Assembly: GCA_037179385.1 (NCBI GenBank) | Contig: CM074179.1 | Location: forward strand, 558,001-622,000 | Length of the DNA stretch: 64,000 bases | Direction of reading: 5' to 3' | From: Holothuria scabra | Lineage: Eukaryota > Echinodermata > Holothuroidea > Aspidochirotida > Holothuriidae | Shown here: positions 34,571 to 46,994 of the stretch, one piece after another | Position numbering within the stretch: the stretch's first letter is position 1 | How the letters are laid out: every line of letters starts with the position of its first letter | Program-made: the position numbers and the translations under genes | The notes under the pieces: model-generated | The model's database searches: none | Seen by the model: only the letters and a program-made list of their open reading frames with translations | What the model was told of the DNA's origin: nothing

Positions 34571-34971
34571 CACTTTATAACAGCCAGACATTCCCAGATA
34601 CTAGACAAATATAAATTTTGAGTAAGGCTTTATCAATACCGCATATAAATCCTCTTGCAAGTTGTTAAGTACATGGAAGTTCACAACACTTCAACACCGA
34701 CACAACATCTAATTCTGTAGCTTCATCAAATTTTACGTGGTTTTTAAAATGAGTATCCAACGTAGAGTCTTATACTAGTTATATGAAATACTATATGGAA
34801 AATTGCTCAAATGACTTTAAAATTCAAATGCTACAACTTTTTCTACAAATTTGGAAAACGGACATTGGGAACAGGCTTAGTAATAAAAGACGCCTGTTTC
34901 CGAGTCACATTGCTAACTGTTTTCATCGATACTGTACTGTACATATATGAGACTTCAGTGGCCACGTTTTT

Positions 34972-37900
34972 TTAATGCTTCAGTGCTGGCGGCGGTAAGT
35001 GGGCTTCCCTCAGTTCGTCAAGTCCTGGACCGGAACAAGCATCTCCACGGCCGTACTCACTACGGTTGCAAGACTGAATGAGAAATAAATGATGTTAAAT
35101 ACGAGACTAAGTTCATTTAAACAAGTTTTAAGAAGTGGGAAACAGTAACCACTGTCAAAAAATCCGATAATAGTCGTGTATTGCAATTCCTCATAAGGAA
35201 AAAAGATCACAAGAAAACATGTCCAATCCGTAAATACTATTTAAATTTAGCAAGATTTACGAAATTATTCCTGAGTTACAAGTCAATTGCTGAGCGCTGA
35301 AGGTGATGAAGGAACTGTTTGTTGTACTAACACATAGCCTACTTATAAATAAGAGCGTCGTTTAAACCAGGAAGCTGTAAAAGATGGGAAAATATCGACG
35401 AAATGTGTCAGACAATATGTATTTGGAAATAATTTAATCTTTTTCGAGGAACGAACTCGACATGCCACCTTTTTCTTATTGCTTGCCACTCCGTAATGGT
35501 GTTATCTTTCGAAGTGCAGGCTATTCATGCAACAAAGTACCATTGGCAATGTACTGCTTTGCTCTTATAATGTGCTAGCCTGCGGAGCAGACTCTGTAGA
35601 AGCCGAAAGATGGCGCTCTCTCAAAATCATAATACACCTCTCTAAACAGTATAATATACAGTCTGCAAACCTTCGTCCACTCTCAGTTTCCATTTACAGG
35701 AATCCCGCATTTTGAGGGACAAATAAGTATAACATGAGATGGTCACGTGGTGCACGAAACAAGTATGAATAGTCTATTTTGGCACATACAACTCATACAA
35801 CAACGGCGAACAACTTAATTAGCTTTTGTAGGTGGAAAATGTGTACCAGGCCATATGTTACGCAAGATATAATTTAGTATTTTATGAATTTTTATCGTGA
35901 CGTCATATTTGGTGGTCGTAAATGAGATTCGCCCGAAAGTTGGCAGGCTATTGTATACCGTAGGTATGCCATATAACTAGTTGGAAAAGTCGACTGTTCA
36001 ACAGTGAAGCCGTTGAAAGACTGCTCATAGTATTATTTATAGTAGCGAAAATAAGATTTTTGATCATTTGAATGTAGCGGTTGAAACGCAAACACAATAG
36101 CCTACTTACCGCAGGCTAATAATGTGCTTATATGTATGGCACGCCAAAAGGCTCACCAAATATGATGATGTTCTAAAAATACACGTTCATGTACTAAAAT
36201 TACACGTTCACGTACCAAACATATACGATGATGTACTAACTTCATACGATCATTATGTAAATTGACACCATCATGTTCTAAAATGTTAGGATGTACATGT
36301 AAAATCACATCACGTTGTACATCTAAAAACACACGTTGTACATGTAAAAACGTAAGATCATCATGTTATTATTGTCTCTTCCGCACGCCATACAGAGTGA
36401 GCCTTTCGGCGTACCAGAAGTCCGCCAAAAGGCTCACCGATACTAAATGTCAGTACATGATCGTAAGAAATCAGTACATGATCGTATGAAATCAGTACAT
36501 GTACGTAAGCAAACAGTACATGAACGTATGAAATCAGTACATGATCGTAAGCAGTTAGTACATGAACGTGTACTTTTACTACATCACATATCGGTGAGCC
36601 TTTTGGCGGACTTCTGGTACGCCGAAAGACTCACTCTGTATGGCGTGCGGAAGAGACAATAATAACATGATGATCTTACGTTTTTACATGTACAACGTGT
36701 GTTTTTAGATGTACAACGTGTGATTTTACATGTACATCGTAACATTTTAGTACATGATGGTGTAAATTTACGTCATGATCGTATGAAGTTAGTACATCAT
36801 CGTATATTTTTGGTACATGAACGTGTAATTTTAGTACATGAACGTGTATTTTTAGAACATCATCATATTTGGTGAGCCTTTTGGCGTGTCATATATATGA
36901 ACTAAGTGTCCACCGCTGCAGACACCTACGTACGTTGTTCCTTCAATGTCTCCCTTTACACAAAGATCAACTGACAGACCAGAGAACACAGCTAGGAATA
37001 TGAAGGTTGGGACCAGAGAACAGATATGATTCTTTCTAATACAAGTGATAAAAAGCAATGCATAAAATCTGACCCTGAATTTTACTTCTTACCTTGAAAC
37101 AGCCAGCAGCAACTGTGACAAAGAGAAAGAGAGATCTTGCCAATTAACAGTTATTATCTTAGTATCAGTGACAAGACTGCAGCACAGCAGTAGTTTGTTG
37201 CCGTGCGGCGATACGTATACCGAACTGGTCCTATTATAAGAGATCGTGTAGAAATGCTTTGCAGGCTATTAATTATTGCACCGTATATTTTGACAGGCCT
37301 AGGTGTATCCTAACAGTGGTTAACCATTGGTCATTACACTGTTTACGAAGGCGCCTGGTGTACTTTTTTTTTTATTTAGGCATGTACTCAGTTTATGCAA
37401 CTCCACATAAAATGTCTCAATGACCCTTGTGGACAAGTTTTCCAGTCACACCCCCTATCAGAGTCAAGGAGTATTCAACACTGATATCGAGAAATTTCTC
37501 AGAACCAGAGAAACTTCTCAGAACCTTTTCTTACCTATCGCGCCCATTAGGAGTAGAAGTACACCTGTGATAATCGCACCAACGTTTTTCCTCCGCTTCA
37601 GGCTATCTTGCGTTGAATCTCGATAAAGAACGTGCCTTGATTCTGACGTAGTCCCTAAAAAGTAATGATAGTTACCCGCCTGTTAAGTTATTCCAAATCA
37701 TGCAATATCTGTAAAAGGGGATTTACAAGTACTGTTCCAAAAAGAGTTAATAGTGAAGGAATGCGGATGAATTAAATTTGCATTAGCTAGGCCTAATTCA
37801 TTCCAAGGCAAGACGGGAACGGGTTTCCTTCACATTAAAGCGGACTTAGTTGCACCTCTTGCTATGTCGTTTTCAAACATAAAATGCGAAACATTTAATA

Positions 37901-40900
37901 CTACATATAATGCTACTTCTTTAAAGAGTTAAACGAAGCCTAGAAGAAGTTAGAGGTTGGGTTGTTTACTAGCCGGCCGGGCGACAGTAAAAGAAAATAT
38001 ATATTTATTTGTTTGTGCCGTATGTGTCGACTCTTCTCCTGGAAACTCAAAAGAGGCTGCAAATAAAATGTTAACCGAGGTGAGGAGTATAGAATTATGA
38101 TAGAAGGTTTTACTTAAACTAAGGCAATAATTTTCAGCAAGTTCAGTTAATGTTTTCTTATCGTGATTACCATCAGAACATGGGACGATGCAGTGCTAAG
38201 ATTCCTACAGGCATCAACTCGTCAAGTTTCGGATCACTTTTATCAGTACAGTCTTCGACAAACACCCAATGCACTCAAGACCTGTACACAATTTGCAAAG
38301 TCAAGTTAAATGTGCCGCGATGACATCACAAATTCCCATAATGCATGAAATTCCCTTCCTCAGAAAAGGATCATTCCTTTGAAGATTCGTTTGTTAGATG
38401 ACATTTAACGACACACCAACACCAACGTGTTATATAGTGTCAGTCAACTCGATAAGAAGTTTAAAGTTAAAATTTATTTACAAGTATGGTATAAGTTCAA
38501 ATGTGGTTTCCCTTTAGTCGCCTTTTCGGCGGGAAATACCGTGGGCATATTCTACAACCCCGTTTGGCAAACAGTGGGTAATAGACGCTCCCAGAGGGAC
38601 AAGTAACACCATTGTTAATTAGTTTACTAACATCATTGTTAAATGCTTTGCTAAGCACCACTTTGTTTTACCTGATGCTTTGGTTACGTCACTAACGTGT
38701 ACTTCTCGTGATTTTTCACTTGCAAGATATTTTTTGAAACCTATATTTGACCAATCGAGCAAGGTCTTTAGCGGACAAGGGTGTGAGGAGGATCCCCTCC
38801 CCTCTACAGAGTGAACTTTTGTTATGGAGTTAGGTGGGACTTTACAACACCACGAAGAATTGTTGTATATAACGTCACCTACAAGAAAATGGAACAATGC
38901 TGCCGTAAAATCATGTAATACATGGGAACAATGTCCACTCCAATGTCAAGGCAATTCGAGAGTCATTACGAAAACCTGTACTTATGAAGTCTACTTTCCT
39001 TGGAAAAAACATATGGATAAGGAAACAGTCTGTCCGTTTCAATGTTTTTGGGTCGGGCAGATCATAGTATTTGGGGCGAATATGGGAGTATTCATAACAA
39101 CCAACGAGAATATGACTGACGGTGACAGCACAGCAACAGGGTTTCACAACATTTTTTTCATACCTGTGAAAAAGTAGGCATGAGTTATTAACGTACGTAA
39201 GTGCGATTGGAGCGTTAGTTAGCTAGATGGAATTTTACGACAAACCAACACGAATGTGTTTCATAGTATCACCAAGGAAAGAGCAAATGAAACTACCTAA
39301 ACTGGGGTCAATTCCTACTAAACAGTTTTCAAATGCAGGATTCATTTAAAGGGCAAATGCCCCCCAAACTACACTTCTTGTAGGGGGGTACAGAAACTCT
39401 CCATTGGCCCAGTTTTTTTATTGACTGTTAATTCAAACAATGCAGTTTACCAAAGCTTATATTACACAGCATGAACTGAGAGTGTTTTGATTATACATAC
39501 AGAACTTTTTCTATACTCACCCAGAGGTAATAAACTGAGATTGTGACTGAATAAGGATGAATTTCAGACAACTTTGGGAGGGGCTTTTAAGAAAGTTAGG
39601 AGAATTGTTACTGTTTGGGATGAGAGAACTGAGCCTTTTTAAAAAATTGTGTAAAGTTCACTTTTTTCTAGAGAAAGTCTACAATATGGAACCTGTCAGT
39701 TCAAAATCAGTTCAGTTTTTAGGCCGGTCCGGTGTTGTATTTCTGGCCGACGCCAATCCAATAGGTAAATCGATGCTGGTCCTACTCAGGAAGTTGTGGA
39801 CAAAAATAATAGCAACTGTGACTTACCAATGACTAGGACATTAACAAAGATGGGGACAACCTCGTCTTCGGGTGAAGAAAGTGCTACCGCTGTGAAAGTA
39901 TGATCATGTCCCATTGTTACATTGTTGATAGTTAGAGATCCATTCAGGTTAATGTCGAACTCCCCTGATTCATAGCCGTATCCACCTTTTCGTAACTCTT
40001 TTATGTATATTATAGGTGGCGTGTTTTGATACTTAGTTGAATTGTACCAATGTACTTCAAATAAAGGCTCTTTAGAAGCACATTGCACAGTTCCTCGTCT
40101 TCCGAGTTGAACGTACTGAGAGGCAACGCAAATCAACGGTAATTCTTGAGTATAGAAAAAGAATGATAAATTTGCATGATTAAAAACACACACTTATAGC
40201 CAAAAGACTTCACCAGTGTAATTAGTTAATGCGGATTATCAACACTCTTCGTTATCAAATGTACTTTCAACGTAGCTTTTACACTAAAACCTCGGTTCCA
40301 TTGTATACGATGCAACTTTCAACTTAGTTGACACAACAGTTGGGAATGTGCAACGCTTTTGCTTCTCCAAGATATTGTAGCGTGGGTTTTTGTCCCCGAG
40401 GAACGGCGGAAACATGGCCAGGCACCGTCTGGTTAACTTTTCTTTTTAAAACCAGAAACAGGCACGTATGAACAAAAAGACCCAAGTAACTCAACCCGGC
40501 CGGACGAAAACACAAACGCTACCCCCATAAAACACGGGACAAAAAGGTTTGTCACAAACGGAAGCGACAAACCAACCCCACCCCAATACCTGAACAACCC
40601 GTCAACCCAACCACGACCGCCCTCAAAAACAACAAAAACTAAGAACATCCCACACCACGCCCGAAGGCAACACCACGCCCGAAGGCAACAGCACGTAAAA
40701 AGCAAAGGGCAAAAATACAGGTACACCTTGCCCAAGGGCGCCCCGGAGGCAGCTATGGCAAAGGGTAGCCTCATCACTCACACGATTAAACAAACTCCAC
40801 AACCGGATGCTTCCATTTAGCAAGATTTAATCGCAATGAAAGATGTAATAGCCATAATTTTGGGCTGCAAGTTAGAAATAGTACTGTCCAACACCCAGAC

Positions 40901-43900
40901 TTGTAGCCAAACTTGATTTTGACGTTTCTCCACAGCGATCTATGTCAACATTTTGCCAAATGGTGAGGCAGTTCACTTCTGAACGTTAGTTCAATAACTT
41001 TTCGTCGCTTTGTAGGCAAGGTCTCCATTAGCTGGAGCGTTGGGCCAGACGAACTGTAACTGATTTTGCACCCACAAAAGCATCTTACATAAATTTACGT
41101 CTTTAGCAAGCGTTTCTTTTATTGATCTACGAGACTACTAGGCAGCGGGCCGTACACGAAAAAGTGCTTTCGTTTTTAACTTTCGTGACGCACATCTGAG
41201 GGTCGGCATAAAAATTACCCACGAAGGTCAATTTTAACCTTTTGAACTTCATATCAATTACCACAAGCGAACGAGTTGGCCTACGAAGAGAAATTTGAGG
41301 GTGAATTGTTGGCTTTTTGTGGCCAACGTTCATTGTAGATACTAGTTCCACGAATTTTCTGACACGTACAAAATTTGTACAATATGCGCCGGGCAATAGG
41401 GATAAACTTTTATGTCAATTAATTGACCGGGGGGTGGGGGGGGGGGTATGACAACTTTCCCCTCATCTAGGGAAAGGTTGAATAAATCAGGAACTGGAAC
41501 GAGAAAGGATAGCGAAGAAGGAAAATGAAATAGGCCTATAGGACAAAACAAGAATAAGAATTTGGAATAGAAAAGAGGAAGGAAATAAACTCACTTGACA
41601 TGAAAAACAAGAAACAGAGAGAAGAGATGCGTTCAGTAAGGATACCAACAGATGATTCACATGATATTGTTCAATCAAGTCTGGTTTGCAGCAGAGTTAT
41701 GAGAGAGTAAATAACGTACGGCATATGGTCAAGTGGTTAAAGCATCCGACTTCAGGCGCGAGTACATGGGGTGGGGGCTTACGCCCCAGCCCTCTCTTTT
41801 TCGCCACATCAACAATAAAACATATGGAAAATTAGCAGTGCAGTTCCCTCTCACCCCTGTTTTCTCTTAGGTCAGTCCCCCCCCCCCCTTTTCTGAATGT
41901 GCGAATCCGCGCCTGGACTTGCAGTTGGGAGGTCAGGAGTTCGAGTATTGTCCTGGTCATCCTGAAGACTGTAAAAAACACAGCGTAAAGCAATTGAGTA
42001 GGAAAAACAAGCCAGTTAGTCACAACTGGAAAAGCTAGTCCGCATATCGAAAAGTTTTATACAAAAACGATCATTTGCACATTCTATATCAAAATTTTTT
42101 AAATGTTCTAATTAAGGTAAGCTAAATCGGTTATGTTTTGGAATGATATGTCAAGGTGAGAGGAACTCATGAAATGCCGATTTTCATTCAAAATACTTGA
42201 TTTTTGACGATTTCAAAATTTTGTGACGTCATAATTTGGGGAATTTCCCCAAATTAATGGGCCATTTTATGCCTTTACTACAAGCGTTTTACGACAAAAA
42301 TATAGATCCAAATAAAAGCAATTCTTCTCCTCCTGTTACCTGTGACATGCAGCTCCCAGAAACGCGTTTAGCAGTGTGTCAATATATTTGAGGAAAGAAG
42401 TGTTAATCCTCTAAATTATGTAAAATTGGGATGAAAAACGTTTTTTAGCCCATAGACATCAAATCCCATAAATTAATGATTTACGACAAAAGTAAGGGGG
42501 GTGTCCAGTCAAAAAAGCGTTCACTAGAGTTTGCAATAGTATGAACATCACAAATCCAGTTTAACCAGACCTTAAGACACAACCCCGAATACTACATGAA
42601 GCGAAAAACCTAAAAATGCAAAATGCGCCCGCACACTGTAACGCATTTGGGAGGAGGTTTATGATCAAAACTTTTTGATATGTGGCGGCTCGACATAAAC
42701 CAATTGGTTAGAAGCTGGCCATATGGGCCGTTATGTAAAACTCCGTCCATCTAACCGACTTTAGAGGAAAGGCCTCAATGGACACTCCTTACGGCCAAGC
42801 AGAACTTAATTCCCATTGAGATCTTTTGTCCAAATTAACCAAAATGTTTCAACAGTTTCCAAATGGTAACGGGTTTTCAAAAGGGTTTGGTTTATAAAAA
42901 GGGTAATTTTATAATTCCCTTTGAGTTTTGACCAATTTCCATCATCTACCGAAGGGACTGCCCTTTAAATGAAAAGGGTATTTACAAAAGGTATCACTTG
43001 AAACCCTTTGGGTTCAAAGGGTTTAACCCAAAAGGGTTCCAATTTTCAGCTGGGCTGCCAAAAAACTTTGACTATACCTTAAGCTGTAAAGTATAATCTC
43101 TTCTAGTGAGCATGCCTGCATGATTTTGAACCAGCGTCGAAACTCCATGAAGCCTTGGCCGTTCACTCCAAGTATAAGTTCAAACTATATGATCTATCAT
43201 CAAAGAACCAATCTCAAATTTCCTGCCAGAAACTTAGCATCATGTAGTAGAACTGATCGCCAGCATCTCTGTCTGCCAGGAAAAAGGGAACCGATCGTGG
43301 GGTAAAGTTTACAAAATGTGAAAAGACCGGGTGAGAGCTTTACTGTATCAATACATTATCTTCTTTCAGATGGAGAGGGGCCCAAGATTCCTAGAGATAT
43401 AATCACAACAACCAGTGGTTCGAACCTGCCATGCACTTATTCATAACGCTTGATTTTGCATGTATTTCATAGGTAAACGTTTCATTTGGAACCCTTTGAG
43501 CACAATTGGTTTGAAAATGGTAGGCATACCTTTCGAAAAGTAAAAAGAAAAAAAAAAACTTTTTTAAGCATAGGAGTAGGAAGCGGGGGCTGGGGGAGAA
43601 AGCTCCCCCCCCCCCCCCCCCCCCCAGTGAAAAATGAGGGGCGGAAGCATGCTTCCGCTCCCCCACTTCCCGTGAGTCAGAAACCCCTTTTTTAATTTTC
43701 CAAATCTCAAAAAACAGCGAAATTTCCGGCGCGCTTTGCTCGCCGCATTATGCAACATATAGTCAGAAAGTGCGCTAGTTCTCACTAAACTTTTCTGAGC
43801 TCTGGACATAACTTGAACAAAATCGGATATTTAAATTACCATTGTGACACCACATCATTAAGAGACACCGGCAGCTATGTTGCTATTTTTGTGACCTGTC

Positions 43901-46142
43901 TTTCATAACATTCCAATTTTTCTACAATTAAAGTTCTTGATTTTGAAATATTTTGTCTAAAAGGACAACAAAATTTGGGAAACTTTTGAAATGTCATCGG
44001 GGTCTGCGGGTCTGGATTTTTCAAAATTTTGTATGCGCTCCGCGCCAATTGAAGATAGTCTCTCGAGAAAGACCGTTCCAGGCAGGGAAGCTTTGACCTA
44101 CCGTAGTCAAATGTTCTCATACACACCGCATGCGGGACATCGAATCCAAAGTAGTGCTTGCAGTGACCTTCCGTATATCTTTCCCGCACCCGCACCAAGT
44201 TCAAACGAGTTTCAAGGATTGAATTTGTATCTGACTTTTGACGGAATCGAATTCAGTCATAATTAGACACCAAATGATCTTGAACCAAGGAAGTCGGTCC
44301 AGCTTTAGTAAAGTTATGCTCAACCGACTGAAACTAAGATTAAAAATGCGGAAATAGAAGGTAAACAATTTTCAAGTTGATATATTAAAAAAAAAAAAAT
44401 ATCGGGTTCCGTCATTTCAAAAAATGAAGGCGTAGGCTACGGGAAGAGGCGAATCCTGTTTGCCGTGAACTGAATATAAGTTCAAGTCCTATTTTGCCCG
44501 GCCGTATGTCAACACGATCCGCTGCAGGCCGAACTGACTTGCTGCATGCTACCCCTTGCCCATAAATATATGTAAATGTCAGTGCCATGAAATAAGCACT
44601 TCCCCTGCTCTGGGAGGAGTGCAGCCCCCTACCCCACCTGAAAGGTCTGCGCCTAGTAGCAAAGATGCCAGGTCTGAATTGCGATTTTCTATTGAAAAAC
44701 CTGCCCCTGTCTAAAGCTATCGGCCATGTCATGACACCCAGTCTCCAGGGGCAGGAATTTCTGATGAGATTTTGTGCCAGAAAGATCAAAATTTTAATGC
44801 ATGCATATGGCTACTTTGTCGAGTGTCACAACAAGCCTTTCATCGGGAAAGGGCTGATGGCTTTTACAAAATGTGGTCAGTGTACCGTTTTCAGTTTGGC
44901 ACTAGTACTGAACTCAGAGGCTCATATTGGGACCAGAAAATTTAGTACACGAATTCCGATGTTTTTTTCGGAAGGGAAACCGTTCCCAGTCGCTAATAAC
45001 AGCTCGACCACCAAATTTTAAGTAAGCTTGTAGCGGTTTAGGATTTTTAGATAGCATGTAAGTTACTGCTAAGGCGAATTAAAGCTACAACTATTCCATA
45101 TAACTTGAGAACCAACACACCACCAGATGCCAGTGCCTATTAGAACCTATTACACGAAATAAAGCTTGGTGACATTCTCGCCCGTATTCGTATTGTTAAT
45201 CTTCCAGATTTCGACGTTCCTCGATACAAAAATGATACTAGATGGGTTGAAGGGTATTATTCTTTTTTCAGAGATCGGAGTGACCCAGATTATACAATTT
45301 GGATCGGTATCCAGCTCGAGTTACTCATTCGCAGTTAACGTTACGCGCGAAACCGACGTAGCAGGGACATAAACAGTTCCTCGTTCGCGAAAAAGTGTCC
45401 TTTTTCTTTCCACATCTTTTTACCAATTTTAATCCCACGTACCCAAAATAACATTTAAATTTGTTTAATTTTTCATAAATTTAACACTTCAGCGCATTTC
45501 AGATAATTAAAGTGCCTTTGGAACATGATTAGAGGCTGCAGCTGTAGTTTTAGTGCTGTTCGAGGAAAAGTTTTCTTAAAACGTGGAAGTTGTGTGTCTA
45601 ATTCACCTTCGCCAGATTTTGAATTTAAAGGGATATTTTTACTTATTTTTTTTTTTTGATCCATAGGCCAAACGGATCGCTTGTGGTAATCGCATGGGTT
45701 ATTATTTCATCTTTTTCCATCGATTCGTATTTTTTTCAATCAGACCTTCCGAAGTGCGTCACGAAGTAACACGAAAAAGCAGGACAGATTTTGGTCTAAT
45801 ATGGGTATTTTTGCTGATGGCCTATGAGTGCTAGAAGTTTGGAAAGTGAGTCTGTGAACATAATGAACTGGTGGCTGTGCGAGGTTTCGGTCGGATATGG
45901 AATGCCATCTTTTGTGGCTGGATTTCGGCAGTTAAAATACAAAAGCTGCTATATATAGGGGTTATGCAGTGTGCGCGTTGGAACAGCTTGCAGTTGAGTG
46001 AAAGCGCGCGAGCATAAGTCGACTTGCGTGCATGAAACCGGTAACATATCTTTATGTGAAACTAGTAGGAGTACATACCAGCACAATCAGAAAGAGAACG
46101 CATAAGCAACACTAGTAGGGCGGTTGCAATTTTCCAGACCAT
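34972..46142 (-). CDS. Single-Ig-domain type I membrane protein (5 exons, 207 aa)
   Basis: Exons in transcript order: 46079-46142, 39827-40144, 37535-37654, 37093-37112, 34972-35073. All introns are GT/AG with consensus donors (GTATGT, GTAAGT, GTAAGA) and the phases chain (1,1,1,0). Exon 1 has a GCCATGG start and a signal peptide (MVWKIATALLVLLMRSLSDC). Exon 2 is one Ig-like domain (YVQLGRRGTVQC, VHWYNSTK, YESGEFDINLNGSLTINNVT) with three N-glycosylation sequons. Exon 3 gives a stalk, a basic LKRRKN stretch and the first part of a TM helix (VGAIITGVLLLLMGAI). The 20-base exon 4 completes the helix (VAAGCFK). Exon 5 is a 33-residue tail ending PPPALKH. It is probably a cell-surface adhesion or immune-type receptor; no ITIM or ITAM is visible. 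I cannot name it, and extra or alternative exons could be missed. Confidence 0.7.
36131..36898. mobile_element. Foldback element with nested hairpin (ACGCCAAAAGGCTCACC)
   Basis: The 300-base arms at 36131-36443 and 36590-36898 are nearly perfect inverts. The outer ends are GGCACGCCAAAAGGCTCACC. An inner inverted pair (CTTCCGCACGCCATACAGAG to GCCAAAAGGCTCACCGAT, and its complement) flanks a 146-base centre. Arms and centre are built from ACATGATCGTA/ACATGAACGTG repeats. It lies in the last intron of the Ig-domain gene. Confidence 0.9.
36444..36580 (+). repeat. 21-bp tandem repeat in the centre of the foldback element
   Basis: Six imperfect copies of AGTACATGATCGTAAGAAATC-like units. The plus frame reads a seven-residue repeat (SVHDRKK, SVHDRMK, SVHVRKQ), which follows from the 21-base period and is not taken as coding. 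Confidence 0.85.
38397..38560 (+). repeat. Dispersed repeat end, inverted relative to 52150-52290
   Basis: ACATTTAACGACACACCAAC at the left and GGTTTCCCTTTAGTCGCC further in are found in reverse order and orientation at 52150-52290 (GGCGACTACAGGGAAACC, GTTGGTGTGTCGTTAAAT). A related fragment is at 39233-39275. Confidence 0.65.
38904..39180 (-). pseudogene. Non-LTR retrotransposon C-terminal fragment
   Basis: The minus strand reads AVTVSHILVGCYEYSHIRPK, the Cys/His segment found after the RT in Jockey/I-type LINEs (consensus like LTVxHILxxCxxY). It is related to 55755-55973. It is truncated on both sides and lies in intron 2 of the Ig-domain gene. Confidence 0.65.
40390..40815. other. A/C-rich, strand-asymmetric block
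   Basis: The plus strand is strongly A/C-rich with few T, unlike the flanks, and includes a 17-base direct duplication (CACCACGCCCGAAGGCAA at 40654 and 40672). Open minus frames here are likely composition-driven. It may be a retroposon fragment, but no tail or TSD was seen. Confidence 0.4.
41721..42010 (+). repeat. tRNA-derived SINE, interrupted
   Basis: 41721-41752 has a tRNA-like head with an A-box (TGGTCAAGTGG). 41916-41965 supplies the B-box-like part (GGTCAGGAGTTCGAGTATTG). The halves are separated by the 163-base insertion at 41753-41915. Confidence 0.65.
41753..41915. mobile_element. 163-bp MITE inserted in the SINE
   Basis: CAGGCGCG at the left end and CGCGCCTG at the right end form the inverted tips. 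GACTT flanks both sides (41748-41752 and 41916-41920). A long C-run lies inside the right end. Confidence 0.65.
42011..43580. other. No gene seen; intronic to the Ig-domain gene model
   Basis: This is AT-rich sequence within intron 1 of the Ig-domain gene. At 42880-43045 many AAAGGGT/ACCCTTT short repeats give local self-complementarity (CCCTTTGGGTTCAAAGGG). No exon signature found. Confidence 0.4.
43596..43670. repeat. C-homopolymer with adjacent GC-rich palindrome
   Basis: A run of about 21 C is followed by GGGGCGGAAGCATGCTTCCG then CTCCCC, a 26-base near-perfect palindrome. It is probably the end of a degenerate element. Confidence 0.6.
43671..46078. other. Intron 1 of Ig-domain gene, no further gene recognised
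   Basis: Several 100-codon open frames occur on both strands (such as 44665-45021 plus), but none has recognisable domains, splice-site pairs or homology within the window. Confidence 0.35.
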
Positions 46143-46990
46143 GGCAGCATCAGAATCTGATAAAAGAAATCAAAATAACATGCAAATCGGTATTTTGGTG
46201 TATCACTCTTCTCTACAAATGCATAGACGTCCATATCTTAAGGGGTAAAGAGATAGAATCTCATTGCAACCTTTAATTGAATGTCTTCAAGTCAGGCACA
46301 GAAAAGTTTTTTTTTCTAAAGACAACAAAGATGGTAAGTTTAACGAACTTACCTCCCGTCTTCACTGTATGTGTACGAACTCTGAAAACACAGAGAATGA
46401 CACCTTATTTCCAAAGATTGTCATAAGAGGGAGACTCTCAAACCATGTTGCGTCGACCTTCTATAATATGCACATATTTGGGGTAAACGGAAATCTTTTC
46501 AACTTTCAAATTACTGTTTTAAGTTGTTCAGGGTACAGTTTGGCGAAGCAAGAGATCAATTTGTAAGGTACTGTGCATGAACATGTTATTCCTATTTGTA
46601 CATACCGGTACATGGTTTTTTCCTATATGTACCCATCCAAATAAATAATTGGGATAATCATTAACTCTTATCCAAACTTTGGTGTATGCACCAAAAGACA
46701 CTAAGGTAATATTTTATCATTAAACATATCTTAAAACATCATTGTTAGTTAATGTTACCCGGTGCGGTACGAACTTTGAACCCAAGGCGGCTTATCGCAT
46801 CACTAGCACAAGGGCTGCTGCAGGTTTTGTTAACTTTCAAAGACCTTTCTATGAAGAATGAAACACTTATATTTAGGCTCTATCTAAATCGCGCTCTTTT
46901 ACACTTGTCGAAACAAAACCGAAAAGAAATTATAAAAGAAGGACAGAAAGAAAAAAAGACAAACCGATGTGAGTTTTAAGGGAACACACT
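46143..46990. promoter_or_regulatory. Upstream region of the Ig-domain gene (5' UTR/promoter by position)
   Basis: This lies immediately upstream of the start codon on the minus strand. An out-of-frame ATG lies 8 bases before the start. No confident TATA box or initiator was assigned, and the label rests on position only. Confidence 0.25.
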
Positions 46991-46994
46991 AAAC

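Noticed and set aside
36447..36662. Seven-residue peptide repeat (SVHDRKK-like)
   Set aside because: It is produced by a 21-base DNA repeat at the centre of a foldback element, with no splice or start context.
40433..40823. Minus-strand frames with CCLRAWC repeats
   Set aside because: They derive from a direct duplication in an A/C-rich block; no domain or splice support.
44665..45021. 118-codon plus-strand frame
   Set aside because: No recognisable domain, no splice context, and it overlaps a similarly long frame on the other strand.
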